Shown: piece by piece, positions 55,149 to 64,000 of the stretch | How positions within the stretch are numbered: the stretch's first letter is position 1 | How the letters are laid out: each line of letters opens with the position of its first letter | DNA from: Caldovatus sediminis | GTDB lineage: Bacteria; Pseudomonadota; Alphaproteobacteria; Acetobacterales; Acetobacteraceae | DNA length: 64,000 nucleotides | NCBI RefSeq assembly: GCF_014644455.1 | Contig: NZ_BMKS01000001.1 | Location: 379,409 to 443,408, forward strand | Reading direction: 5' to 3' | The notes under the pieces: model-generated | What the model saw: only the letters and a program-made list of their open reading frames with translations | What the model was told of the DNA's origin: nothing | Database searches by the model: none | Translations under genes and position numbers: made by a program

Positions 55149-55937
55149 TCATCCGCGGTTGTTCGCCGCCTCGCCCGCTCCGCCCGGCAGCAGCTCCGGC
55201 GCGATCCGCCGGACGTGGCGCTCGACGGCGCGGTAGCACTCGCAGGCGCCGCGCTCGATCGGACGGCGGTCGCGCAGGACGATGCAGCCCCGCCGCTGGT
55301 CCAGCGCGCGCGCCTCCGCGAGGCCGGCGAGCACCCGGGTGACGGTGGTGCGCTGCACGCCGAGCATCTCGGCGAGGAACTCCTGCGTCAGCGGCAGCTC
55401 GTCCGTGCCGGCGCGGTCGTGGATCATCAGCAGCCAGCGGCAGGCGCGCGCCTCCACCGGATGCAGCGCGTTGCAGGCGGCCGACTGCATCACCTGGGCG
55501 AGCAGCAGGTCGGCGTAGCGCGCGAGCAGGCCGCGGAGCGGCGCGGAGGCGGCCTTGGCGGCCTCGAGCCGCGCGATGTCGATGCGCAGCGCGGGACCGG
55601 GCACCTGAACCTCGGCGCGCGCGGAGGCGAAATGCCGCCCGGCGCTGATGATGCCTCCGGCCGCGCCTTCGGCCCCGATGACCGCGACCTCCGCGACCCG
55701 GCCGTCGGACATCGCGCCGGCGAGCGAGATCACCGTGCCCGCGCAGGGAAAGTGGGAGAACGCGATCTCCTCGCCGGCCTCGAACAGCACCTGGCGCGGA
55801 GCGAGGTCCACAGGGACGAGGTGCGGCTCGAGCAGCGCGCGGTCCGCCTCGCGCATCGCGCCGATCAGCCGGTTGCCGCAGGCGGCGAGAGGGCACGTCT
55901 TCTCCTGCGCGCGCGGATCGGGGCGCGTCCCGTCCAT
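55149..55937 (-). CDS. Crp/Fnr family transcriptional regulator
   Basis: A 262-aa regulator with an N-terminal cupin-like sensor (RQVLFEAGEEIAFSHFPCAG, AEVAVIGAEGAAGGII) and a C-terminal winged helix (VEARACRWLLMIHDRAGTDE, LPLTQEFLAEMLGVQRTTVT, RVLAGLAEARALDQRRGCIV). The cNMP-binding Arg-Ser signature of Crp is not seen and the Fnr four-Cys cluster is not complete (KTCPLAACGNRL has two), so cAMP or Fe-S sensing is unlikely; this resembles the alphaproteobacterial Crp/Fnr group with unknown ligand. Start ATG 55937 with GAGGAGG about 10 nt upstream; the frame upstream to 56099 gives no family similarity. A matching palindrome lies ~100 bp upstream. Confidence 0.88.
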   Translation of the reverse strand: MDGTRPDPRAQEKTCPLAACGNRLIGAMREADRALLEPHLVPVDLAPRQVLFEAGEEIAFSHFPCAGTVISLAGAMSDGRVAEVAVIGAEGAAGGIISAGRHFASARAEVQVPGPALRIDIARLEAAKAASAPLRGLLARYADLLLAQVMQSAACNALHPVEARACRWLLMIHDRAGTDELPLTQEFLAEMLGVQRTTVTRVLAGLAEARALDQRRGCIVLRDRRPIERGACECYRAVERHVRRIAPELLPGGAGEAANNRG

Positions 55938-56036
55938 TCCTGCGAAGCCTCCTCGGGAGAAAACGGAAGCGGGTCGGCCGGTTGCAAGAACCGGGTGACG
56001 CCCGTGCGAGCCTTGCCACGCCGATGTGATGGCGTC

Positions 56037-56052
56037 TGTCGCGAAGGCGACA
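56037..56052. promoter_or_regulatory. Candidate Crp/Fnr-family operator
   Basis: TGTCG-CGAAGG-CGACA: an inverted repeat with the half-site spacing (N6) of Crp-family sites (TGTGA-N6-TCACA). It lies 100 bp upstream of the Crp/Fnr gene and 102 bp after the acs stop. Autoregulation by the 262-aa protein is inferred. Confidence 0.5.
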
Positions 56053-56153
56053 CAACGGGCCGGATCGGGTCGCGCGCGGGCTCGCTCCGCGGCCGGCACG
56101 ACCGCGGATCGGCCGGCGCGCCGCGGCGGCGCGGCACGCCGGCGCGGCGGCGG

Positions 56154-58097
<1,944 letters not shown>

Positions 58098-58408
58098 CGG
58101 CGGCCTCCACTCCTCGGCAGCGGTGGTTCCGGTTTCCGGAATTGCCCGGCCCCGGCCCGCCGCGTCAACCGTGGCCCGGCGCCCGGTCGCCTCGTGGTCC
58201 TCGCGACCCGCGCCGCCGCGGCGAGGCGGCCTCCGGCGGGCTCAACCCGTTCGGGTCATCGTGGTCGCGCGCCACCGGCCGTTCTCCCGGCCCGGCCGTA
58301 CGGCGGAGGTGGGCTACACGCCCCTGCGGCATCCTCGGCGCGATCGCGGCGGCGCCGGTGCTGCTGCGGGCGGGCCGGCGCCGCGGCACGGCGCCGCCGG
58401 CCCGCGCC

Positions 58409-59365
58409 TCAGCCCGGCGGCGCGGCGACCTCGCCGGGGTCGGCATTGGCGCCGCAGACCACCACCCCCACCCGCGCGCCTTCCGGCGGCGTCCAGGCGC
58501 CAGAGACCAGCGCCGCCAGCGCCGTCGCCCCGCCCGGCTCGGCGGCGATGCGGCAGGCCCGCCAGAGGCGCCGCTGCGCCTCGGCGATCGCGGAGTCCGC
58601 CACCACCACGCCGCGCGCGAGACGGCGCCCCGCCAGCGCGAAGGCGATCCGGCCGATCCGGCGCGCGCCGAGGCTGTCCGCGGCGATCCCCCCGACCGGC
58701 GCAGGCTGCGGCCGGCCGGCCAGCATCGCGACGGTCAGCGTCGGGCAGTTGCCCGGCTCGACGGCGATGACCTCGACGCCGCTGTCGGCGTACCAGGCGA
58801 GCACGCCGCCGAGCAGCCCGCCGCCGCCGACCGCGACCAGCACATGGGTCAGCTCCGGCGCGTCCGCCTCCAGCTCGCGCGCGAGGGTGCCGGCGCCGGC
58901 GACCACCTCCTCCTGGTCGTAGGCGTGCACCAGCAGCGCGCCGGTCTCGGCGGCGCGCGCCCGGCACGCCTCGAACGCCGCCTCGTAGTCGCGGCCGGCG
59001 GCGACGAGGCGGGCGCCGTGCTGCTCGATCAGGGCGCGCTTGGCCGCGGGCGTCGCCTCGGGCACGAAGATCTCCGCCCGCAGGCCGAGGGCACGGGCGG
59101 CATGGGCCACCGCGGCGCCGTGGTTGCCGCCCGAGGCGGCGATCACGCCGGCCTCCGGCGCCGGCGCGGCGGCGAGCATGCGGTTGAAGGCGCCGCGCGG
59201 CTTGAAGCTGCCGGTCACCTGCAGCGAGTCCAGCTTGAGGGTCACCGGATGGTCGAGCCCGAGGCCGCCGGCCTCGCCGGCGGCCAGGCGCAGGACGGGG
59301 GTGTGGCGGATGTGCGGGGCGACGCGCCGGGCGGCGGCCTCGATGTCGGGGCGTTCCACGATCAT
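58409..59365 (-). CDS. Serine/threonine dehydratase-like PLP enzyme
   Basis: A 318-aa fold-type II pyridoxal phosphate enzyme. The Schiff-base Lys is in SLQVTGSFKPRGAFNRMLAA, the phosphate and Asn loop in VIAASGGNHGAAVAHAARAL, and VLVAVGGGGLLGGVLAWYAD is the Gly-rich cofactor loop. The C-terminus has AEPGGATALAALVSGAWTPP and GVVVCGANADPGE. It lacks an ACT domain, so it is a catabolic-type threonine/serine deaminase or a related hydroxy-amino acid lyase. Start ATG 59365. The 191-bp space to divergent hprK contains no motif I can call with confidence. Confidence 0.9.
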   Translation of the reverse strand: MIVERPDIEAAARRVAPHIRHTPVLRLAAGEAGGLGLDHPVTLKLDSLQVTGSFKPRGAFNRMLAAAPAPEAGVIAASGGNHGAAVAHAARALGLRAEIFVPEATPAAKRALIEQHGARLVAAGRDYEAAFEACRARAAETGALLVHAYDQEEVVAGAGTLARELEADAPELTHVLVAVGGGGLLGGVLAWYADSGVEVIAVEPGNCPTLTVAMLAGRPQPAPVGGIAADSLGARRIGRIAFALAGRRLARGVVVADSAIAEAQRRLWRACRIAAEPGGATALAALVSGAWTPPEGARVGVVVCGANADPGEVAAPPG

Positions 59366-59557
59366 GGCGGCGGCAGGCTGTCATCCCCGGGGCGGCGGAA
59401 CAAGCGCGCCGCGGGCAGCGGGCAGGGCCGCAGCCGATCGGGGGGCAGGCGCCCGCCCCCCCCCGGGATCCGCTGCCGGCCGGTCACGTTCCGGGGACGC
59501 TTTCCCCCTTGCCGCGTTTCTGCCACAGTCCCGCCCCGACGCGAGGGTCTGCCGGGA

Positions 59558-60076
59558 ATGCTGGTCCACGGGAGCTGCGCCGCGCGCAATGGGGAGGCGG
59601 TCCTGTTCCTCGGCCCTCCGGGCGCGGGGAAGTCCGATCTCGTCCTGCGCCTGCTGGATCGGCCTGGCTGGCGCCTGGTGGCCGACGACCAGGTGCGGCT
59701 GACGCCCGAGGAGGCGGCGGACGATGCGGGGCCGGCGCCGCCGCAGGCGCGGCGCGGCGCCCTGCGCGCCGAGCCCGCGCCCGCCTTGCGCGGCATGCTG
59801 GAGGTGCGCGGCCTCGGCCTGTTCGCCGACCTGCCGGTGGAGGCCGGGGCGCGGCTGTGCCTCGCCGTCGAGTGCACGGCGAGCCGCGACGCCGTTCCGC
59901 GCCTGCCGGAGCCCGCGCGCTTCGCCTGCGGCCGCCTCTCGGTCCCGCTGGTGCGGCTGCACGCCCTCGACGGGTCCGCCCCCAGCAAGGTGGAATGGGC
60001 GCTCGACGCCGCGACGGCGCGGACGCGGATGCGGGCCGGCGCCTTCGAAACCGTCGCCGCCGGCGCGGGACGCTGA
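59558..60076 (+). CDS. hprK: HPr kinase/phosphorylase, short alphaproteobacterial form
   Basis: A 172-aa HprK that has only the catalytic domain; the N-terminal half of Gram-positive HprK is missing, as is usual in alphaproteobacteria. Walker A is GPPGAGKS at 19-26, VADDQVRL follows, and the HPrK signature is MLEVRGLGLFADLPVEAG. It phosphorylates (and dephosphorylates) a Ser of HPr, here probably Ser90 of the gene at 61625. Start ATG 59558. First gene of the PTS unit: rapZ begins 2 bp after its stop. Confidence 0.93.
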   Translation: MLVHGSCAARNGEAVLFLGPPGAGKSDLVLRLLDRPGWRLVADDQVRLTPEEAADDAGPAPPQARRGALRAEPAPALRGMLEVRGLGLFADLPVEAGARLCLAVECTASRDAVPRLPEPARFACGRLSVPLVRLHALDGSAPSKVEWALDAATARTRMRAGAFETVAAGAGR

Positions 60077-60078
60077 GC

Positions 60079-61080
60079 ATGGACGCCCTGCCGCCGCCCG
60101 GCGGCGCGCCGCCGGCCCGCCCCGCCCCGCGCCCGTTCGTGCTGGTGACCGGCCTGTCGGGGGCCGGCAAGGCCTCGATCCTCCGGGCGCTGGAGGACCT
60201 CGGCTTCGAGACGGTGGACAACCCGCCGCTCGCGGTGCTGGAGGCGCTGGTCGGCGACGGCGACCTGCCGCTCGCCGCGGGCATCGACAGCCGGACCCGC
60301 GACTTCGATCCGGCCGCCGCCCTGCGGCTTCTGGAGCGGCTGCGCCGGCGCCCCGAGATCGCGGTCGCCCTGGTCTTCGCCACCGCGGAGGAGGGCGTGC
60401 TGCTGCGCCGCTACACGGAGACCCGCCGGCGCCACCCGCTCGCCCCGGGCGGGCCGCTCGGCAGCCGCGTGGCCGACGGCATCGCGCGGGAGGCGGCGCT
60501 GCTCGGGCCGCTGCGCGAGGTGGCGGACTGGGTGATCGACACCTCGGAGCTGCCGCTGCCCGAGCTCAGGCGGATGATCGCGCGCCGCTTCCAGGGCGAG
60601 GCCGCGGCGGGCGCCGGGCTGGCGATCACCGTCGTCTCCTTCGCCTATTCGAGGGGGCTGCCGCGCGAGGCGGACCTGGTGTTCGACCTGCGGTTCCTGC
60701 GCAACCCGCACTACGATCCGGCGCTGCGGCCGCGGACCGGCCGCGACCCGGCGGTGGCCGCGCACATCGAGGCCGATCCCGGCTTCGCGCCATTCTGGGA
60801 GCGCATGACGGCCTTCCTCGACCCGCTGTTGCCCCGCTACGTGGCGGAGGGGAAGAAGTACCTCACGATTGCGCTCGGCTGCACCGGCGGCCGGCACCGG
60901 TCGGTGCTTGTGGCGGAGCGCCTGGCGAACCATCTCTTGCGGCAAGGCTGGCGGGCCGAGACCGTCCACCGCGAGTTGGCGGGGGCGGCGCCCGGGAACG
61001 ACGACGCGCAAGGCGGCGGCGCCCCCACCGGGACGGCCCAGCCCATGACGGGGCGGGAGGCCCTTTTGTACATCCCATGA
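60079..61080 (+). CDS. rapZ: RNase adapter / nucleotide-binding protein RapZ
   Basis: A 333-aa RapZ/YvcJ-family P-loop protein. Walker A is GLSGAGKAS (25-33), DLGFETVDNPPLAVLEAL and SRTRDFDP follow, and the C-terminal domain has SFAYSRGLPREADLVFDLRF, RFLRNPHYDPALRPRTGRD, LTIALGCTGGRHRSVLVAER. In enterobacteria RapZ targets small RNAs for decay and controls glucosamine-6-phosphate supply; in alphaproteobacteria its role is less known. Its stop overlaps the IIA gene start by 4 bp (ATGA). Pro-rich N-terminus of ~18 residues precedes the P-loop. Confidence 0.95.
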   Translation: MDALPPPGGAPPARPAPRPFVLVTGLSGAGKASILRALEDLGFETVDNPPLAVLEALVGDGDLPLAAGIDSRTRDFDPAAALRLLERLRRRPEIAVALVFATAEEGVLLRRYTETRRRHPLAPGGPLGSRVADGIAREAALLGPLREVADWVIDTSELPLPELRRMIARRFQGEAAAGAGLAITVVSFAYSRGLPREADLVFDLRFLRNPHYDPALRPRTGRDPAVAAHIEADPGFAPFWERMTAFLDPLLPRYVAEGKKYLTIALGCTGGRHRSVLVAERLANHLLRQGWRAETVHRELAGAAPGNDDAQGGGAPTGTAQPMTGREALLYIP

Positions 61081-61628
61081 TCGGCCTCGTACTGGTCACC
61101 CACGGCCGCCTGGCCGAGGAGCTTCGGCACGCCATGGAGCACGTGGTGGGGCCGCAACGCGGCGTCGCCACGGTGTGCATCGGCCCCGAAGACGACATCG
61201 AGGACAGGCGCGCCGACATCCGCGAGTGCATCCGCGCGGTGGACGAAGGCGACGGCGTCGTGGTGCTGACCGACATCCTGGGCGGCACGCCGTCGAACCT
61301 CGCCATGTCGCTGCTCGACCAGCGCCCGGACGTGGAGGTGATCGCGGGGGTGAACCTGCCCCTGCTGGTGAAGCTCGCCAAGGTGCGCGGCAGCGAACCG
61401 CTGGCCGAGGCGGTGGACCACGCGCAGACGGCGGGCCGGAAGTACATCGCCTGCGGCTCCGAGATGCTGAACGGCCATGCGCCGTTGCCGCCCGGCGCGG
61501 CGCGCGGCCGCGGTCGCGCCCCGGCGCAGCCGGAGCCGCCGGTCGTGCCGGCCGAGGGCGGTGCCGACATGGCCGCCGCGGCGAGGGGCCGCGCCGCGCC
61601 GCGGGAAGCGGGGCGGCGCTCGCCGTGA
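61077..61628 (+). CDS. PTS system IIA component, mannose (ManX) type, regulatory
   Basis: A 183-aa IIA-Man-fold protein. The phospho-acceptor is His9 in MIGLVLVTHGRLAEELRHAM, and VVVLTDILGGTPSNLAMSLL is the conserved active-site loop. After ~125 residues a Pro/Ala/Gly/Arg-rich tail of ~55 residues (GHAPLPPGAARGRGRAPAQP onward) extends the normal domain. With no IIB or IIC subunit in the cluster, it is likely a signal output of the phosphorelay, not a sugar transporter part. Start ATG 61077 overlaps rapZ; its stop overlaps the HPr GTG start. Confidence 0.92.
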   Translation: MIGLVLVTHGRLAEELRHAMEHVVGPQRGVATVCIGPEDDIEDRRADIRECIRAVDEGDGVVVLTDILGGTPSNLAMSLLDQRPDVEVIAGVNLPLLVKLAKVRGSEPLAEAVDHAQTAGRKYIACGSEMLNGHAPLPPGAARGRGRAPAQPEPPVVPAEGGADMAAAARGRAAPREAGRRSP

Positions 61629-62023
61629 GCGCCCCCCCTTCCGGTCCGCGCGGGCCCGAAGAGGCCGCCGCGGCAGCCATCCAGGGCGGGGGCGAGCCCG
61701 AACCGCGGCGCGAGGACTGCGGCTGCGCGCCCGCCCCCGACGCGGCGGACGCGCTGGTGCTGCGCCGGACCGTGGCCATCCGCAACAGCCGCGGGCTGCA
61801 CGCCCGCGCCGCGGCGAAGCTGGCGACGCTGGCGGAGCGCTACTCGGCCTGCGTGCGCATCACGCGCGGCGGGCAGAGCGTCCCGGCCTGCTCGATCATG
61901 GGGCTGATGATGCTCGGCGCCGGACAGGGCAGCGAGATCACGATCGAGGCCGAGGGCTGGGACGCCAAGGAGGCGCTCGAGGCGATCGCCGGCCTGATCG
62001 AGGCCGGCTTCCATGAAAGCTGA
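61625..62023 (+). CDS. HPr-like phosphocarrier protein with N-terminal extension
   Basis: A 132-aa HPr. The core (about 45-132) has phospho-acceptor His59 in IRNSRGLHARAAAKLATLAE and, 31 residues later, Ser90 in PACSIMGLMMLGAGQG, exactly the His15/Ser46 spacing of classical HPr, so both EI and HprK sites are kept. The first ~44 residues are an unusual extension, Gly/Pro/Glu-rich with REDCGCAPAP (Cys32, Cys34). The start is GTG 61625, overlapping the IIA stop (GTGA). It overlaps enzyme I by 11 bp at the 3' end. Confidence 0.93.
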   Translation: MSAPPSGPRGPEEAAAAAIQGGGEPEPRREDCGCAPAPDAADALVLRRTVAIRNSRGLHARAAAKLATLAERYSACVRITRGGQSVPACSIMGLMMLGAGQGSEITIEAEGWDAKEALEAIAGLIEAGFHES

Positions 62024-63884
62024 CCCCGACGCCGAGACCGTCGTGTCGGCGCCGCGCGGCGCCGACGGGCGCGCACGGGCCGGTTCGCCCCATGGCCGCC
62101 GCGGGGCGGCGCGCGAGACGCGGCTCAAGGGCATCCCGGTCTCGCCGGGCATCGCCATCGGCGCGATCTTCGACACCACCGAGGCGCCGGCCGAGGCGCC
62201 GCGCCGCAGCATCACCGCCGCCGAGGTCGAGGCCGAGCGACAGCGCCTGGCCGAGGCGGTCGCCGCCTCGCGCAAGCAGGTGGCGAAGCTCAAGACGCGC
62301 ATCGGCGTGCTGCCGGAGGAGGCGCAGGAGGAACTCTCGCCGCTGCTCGACGCCTACGCGATGATGCTCGCCAACTCCCGGCTCATCCGCGGCGCCCGCA
62401 AGCGCATCGAGAGCGACCTGGTCGCCGCCGAGACCGCGGTGCAGGACGAGGCGGAGAGCATCGCCGCGGCGATCCTCGCCACGCGCGACGACGACAAGAC
62501 CGGACTGCTGCGGCGCGCCCAGGAGGTGCGCGAGATCGCCCGGCGGCTGACGCGCAACCTCACCGCCCTGCCCTTCCGCGCTCTCAAGGACATCCCGCAG
62601 GGTGCGATCCTGATCGCCGAGGAGCTGACGCCGGCGGACGCCGCCCTGCTCAACCCCGCGCGCATCGCAGGCGTCGCCACCGAGGAGGGCGGCGCCGACG
62701 GCCACACCGCGATCATGCTGCGCGCGCTCGGCATCCCCTCCGTCCTCGGCTGCCACGGGCTGACGGGCACGGCGCGGCGCGGCGATCCCTGCGTGCTCGA
62801 CGGCACGGCGGGCACGGTGGCGCTGAACCCCTCCCCGGCGACGCTCGCCGCGGCGCGCGAGTCGCTCGCCGCCTTCGCGCGGGAGCGGGCGAAGCTCGCC
62901 AAGCTGCGGCGTCTGCCGGCGGTCACCACCGACGGGGAGGAGGTGGAGCTCCAGGCCAACCTGGAGATCCCGGCGGAGCTGCCGCTGATCGCGCAGGCGG
63001 GCGCGCAGGGCATCGGCCTGCTGCGCACCGAGTTCCTGTTCATGAACCGCGAGGACCTGCCCGACGAGGAGGCGCAGGTCGCGGCCTACGCCGAGATCCT
63101 CGAGGCGATGGACGGCGAGCCCGTCACCATCCGCGTCCTCGACTGGGGCGGCGAGAAGGACATCGAGGCGCTGGCCGAGGGCATACCCGCGCTGGGCGGG
63201 CCGAACCCGGCGCTCGGCCTGCGCGGCGTGCGGATGCTGCTGAAGCGGCCGGAGCTGCTCGAGGTGCAGTTCGCCGCCATCCTGCGCGTGGCGGCGAAGG
63301 GCCCGGTGCGCATCCTGCTGCCGATGGTCACCATCCCGGCCGAGGTGAAGCAGGCGCGCGAGATCTACGAGCGCGTCGCCCGCCGCCTGCGCCGCCGCGG
63401 CGAGAGGCTGCCCGACCCCCTGCCGCCGCTCGGCGCGATGATCGAGACGCCGGGCGCGGCCCTGGCGGCGGACGCGATCGCGCTGGAGGCCGACTTCTTC
63501 GCCATCGGCACCAACGACCTCGCCATGTACACGCTGGCGGTGGACCGCTCGGAGGCGGAGGTCGCGCACCTCTACGATCCGCTGCACCCGGCGGTGCTGC
63601 GGCTCGTGCAGTTCTCCACCGAGGCGGCGCTGCGGCTGCGCATGCCGGTCTCGGTCTGCGGCGAGATGGCGGGCAATCCGCGCCTGGTGCCGCTGCTGCT
63701 CGGCCTCGGGATCCGCTCGCTCTCGATGAACGCGAGCGCGATCCCGCGCGCGAAGCAGGCGGTGCGTTCGCTCGACATCGCCGACTGCGCCCGCTTCGCG
63801 CGGCGCGTGATGGAGCAGAGCGACCCGGCGCGGATCCAGGAGCTGGTGATGGGCTTCGCCGAGGGCCTGACCGAGCGGGCCTGA
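62013..63884 (+). CDS. ptsP: Phosphoenolpyruvate-protein phosphotransferase (enzyme I)
   Basis: A 623-aa enzyme I that transfers phosphate from PEP to HPr. It lacks the GAF domain of EI-Ntr. N-terminal ~38 residues are an Arg/Ala-rich extension; the HPr-binding domain follows (SPGIAIGAIFDTTEAPAEAP). The phospho-His is His231 in EEGGADGHTAIMLRALGIPS. The PEP-binding barrel has GIGLLRTEFLFMNREDLPDE, DWGGEKDIEALAEGIPALGG, MIETPGAALAADAIALEADF, AIGTNDLAMYTLAVDRSEAE and the proton donor Cys549 in MPVSVCGEMAGNPRLVPLLL. Start ATG 62013 is within the HPr gene. Last gene of the unit. Both ptsP and ptsI have been used as names for such proteins. Confidence 0.95.
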   Translation: MKADPDAETVVSAPRGADGRARAGSPHGRRGAARETRLKGIPVSPGIAIGAIFDTTEAPAEAPRRSITAAEVEAERQRLAEAVAASRKQVAKLKTRIGVLPEEAQEELSPLLDAYAMMLANSRLIRGARKRIESDLVAAETAVQDEAESIAAAILATRDDDKTGLLRRAQEVREIARRLTRNLTALPFRALKDIPQGAILIAEELTPADAALLNPARIAGVATEEGGADGHTAIMLRALGIPSVLGCHGLTGTARRGDPCVLDGTAGTVALNPSPATLAAARESLAAFARERAKLAKLRRLPAVTTDGEEVELQANLEIPAELPLIAQAGAQGIGLLRTEFLFMNREDLPDEEAQVAAYAEILEAMDGEPVTIRVLDWGGEKDIEALAEGIPALGGPNPALGLRGVRMLLKRPELLEVQFAAILRVAAKGPVRILLPMVTIPAEVKQAREIYERVARRLRRRGERLPDPLPPLGAMIETPGAALAADAIALEADFFAIGTNDLAMYTLAVDRSEAEVAHLYDPLHPAVLRLVQFSTEAALRLRMPVSVCGEMAGNPRLVPLLLGLGIRSLSMNASAIPRAKQAVRSLDIADCARFARRVMEQSDPARIQELVMGFAEGLTERA

Positions 63885-63892
63885 GGGCGCCC

Positions 63893-63912
63893 CCGGGCGG
63901 TGCCGCGCCCGG
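63893..63912 (+). terminator. Candidate terminator of the PTS operon
   Basis: CCGGGCG (63893-63899) pairs with CGCCCGG (63906-63912) around a 6-nt loop, 8 bp after the enzyme I stop. No T-run. Confidence 0.45.
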
Positions 63913-63956
63913 CCGCACGCCGACCTCGCCGCCAGGACAACTCGTCGAGCCGGCGA

Positions 63957-64000
63957 TCACGTTTTCTTGGCGGCCGCAGAACGCACGCGTGCCACTGACG
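63957..64000 (-). CDS. Possible C-terminal end of a gene entering from the right
   Basis: On the minus strand the last 44 bases read an open frame ending RVRSAAAKKT and a stop at 63957. The basic Ala/Lys-rich tail is typical of real protein ends, and it would converge with enzyme I across the hairpin. It is far too short to identify, and chance is not excluded. Confidence 0.25.
   Translation of the reverse strand, partial: SVARVRSAAAKKT

Overview
This is a very GC-rich (by eye well above 70 %) chromosomal segment of an alphaproteobacterium, most likely Acetobacteraceae or a close Rhodospirillales relative. The support is the mutS-glnD pair, the short HPr kinase followed by rapZ, a ManX-type IIA, HPr and enzyme I, a tripartite tricarboxylate (TctC/Bug) binding protein, bactofilin and a BamE-like lipoprotein. 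I see no rRNA, tRNA, CRISPR array, insertion sequence, phage gene or composition break. Coding density is very high, and many neighbours overlap by 4 bp (ATGA, GTGA, TTGA), often with GTG or TTG starts.

Layout. 1-9.4 kb: C-terminus of SbcC, then glnD and mutS (minus), then the malic enzyme-phosphotransacetylase fusion maeB coupled to a DUF488 gene (plus). 9.4-14.4 kb (minus): lipoprotein, AEC permease, TctC-type binding protein and a small exported protein made of 11-residue repeats; upstream of these, bactofilin and a CysZ/EI24 membrane protein. 14.4-16.3 kb: adenosine kinase and a secreted helical protein, closed by a strong terminator. 16.4-21.5 kb: a perfect sigma-54 promoter with an upstream palindrome drives a histidine kinase and an NtrC-class regulator, followed directly by tctB and tctA; no tctC lies in this operon. 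21.5-32.2 kb: DedA protein, mobB-moeA, quinone oxidoreductase-like enzyme, lipase-like hydrolase, pirin, tandem universal stress protein, pdxH coupled to a phosphotransferase/P-loop kinase fusion, fabI and aroC. 32.2-33.9 kb: a 410-aa protein of unknown function and a small release-factor-like protein. 34-39.2 kb (minus): tusA-like, histone-deacetylase-like, xseB, ispA, dxs, tlyA, several of them overlapping. 39.3-47.8 kb: ROK sugar kinase, zinc-ribbon DNA polymerase IV, HpcH aldolase, panC, SMUG-type glycosylase, a DDAH-like hydrolase, FAD oxidase and MFS permease. 48-59.4 kb: RND adaptor and pump, a solitary molybdopterin dehydrogenase large subunit, a Crp/Fnr regulator with a candidate operator, acs and a PLP dehydratase. 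59.5-63.9 kb: the regulatory PTS operon hprK-rapZ-IIA-ptsH-ptsP with no sugar permease.

Together the genes are mostly housekeeping: DNA repair, isoprenoid, cofactor and fatty acid synthesis, plus carbon and nitrogen signalling (GlnD, PTS, Crp/Fnr, Acs, MaeB). The strongest new-looking element is the sigma-54-driven sensor/regulator/TctBA operon, with the only tctC-like gene of the window about 6 kb away beside an AEC permease and the 11-mer repeat protein. All functional statements come from motif recognition; no database search was run.
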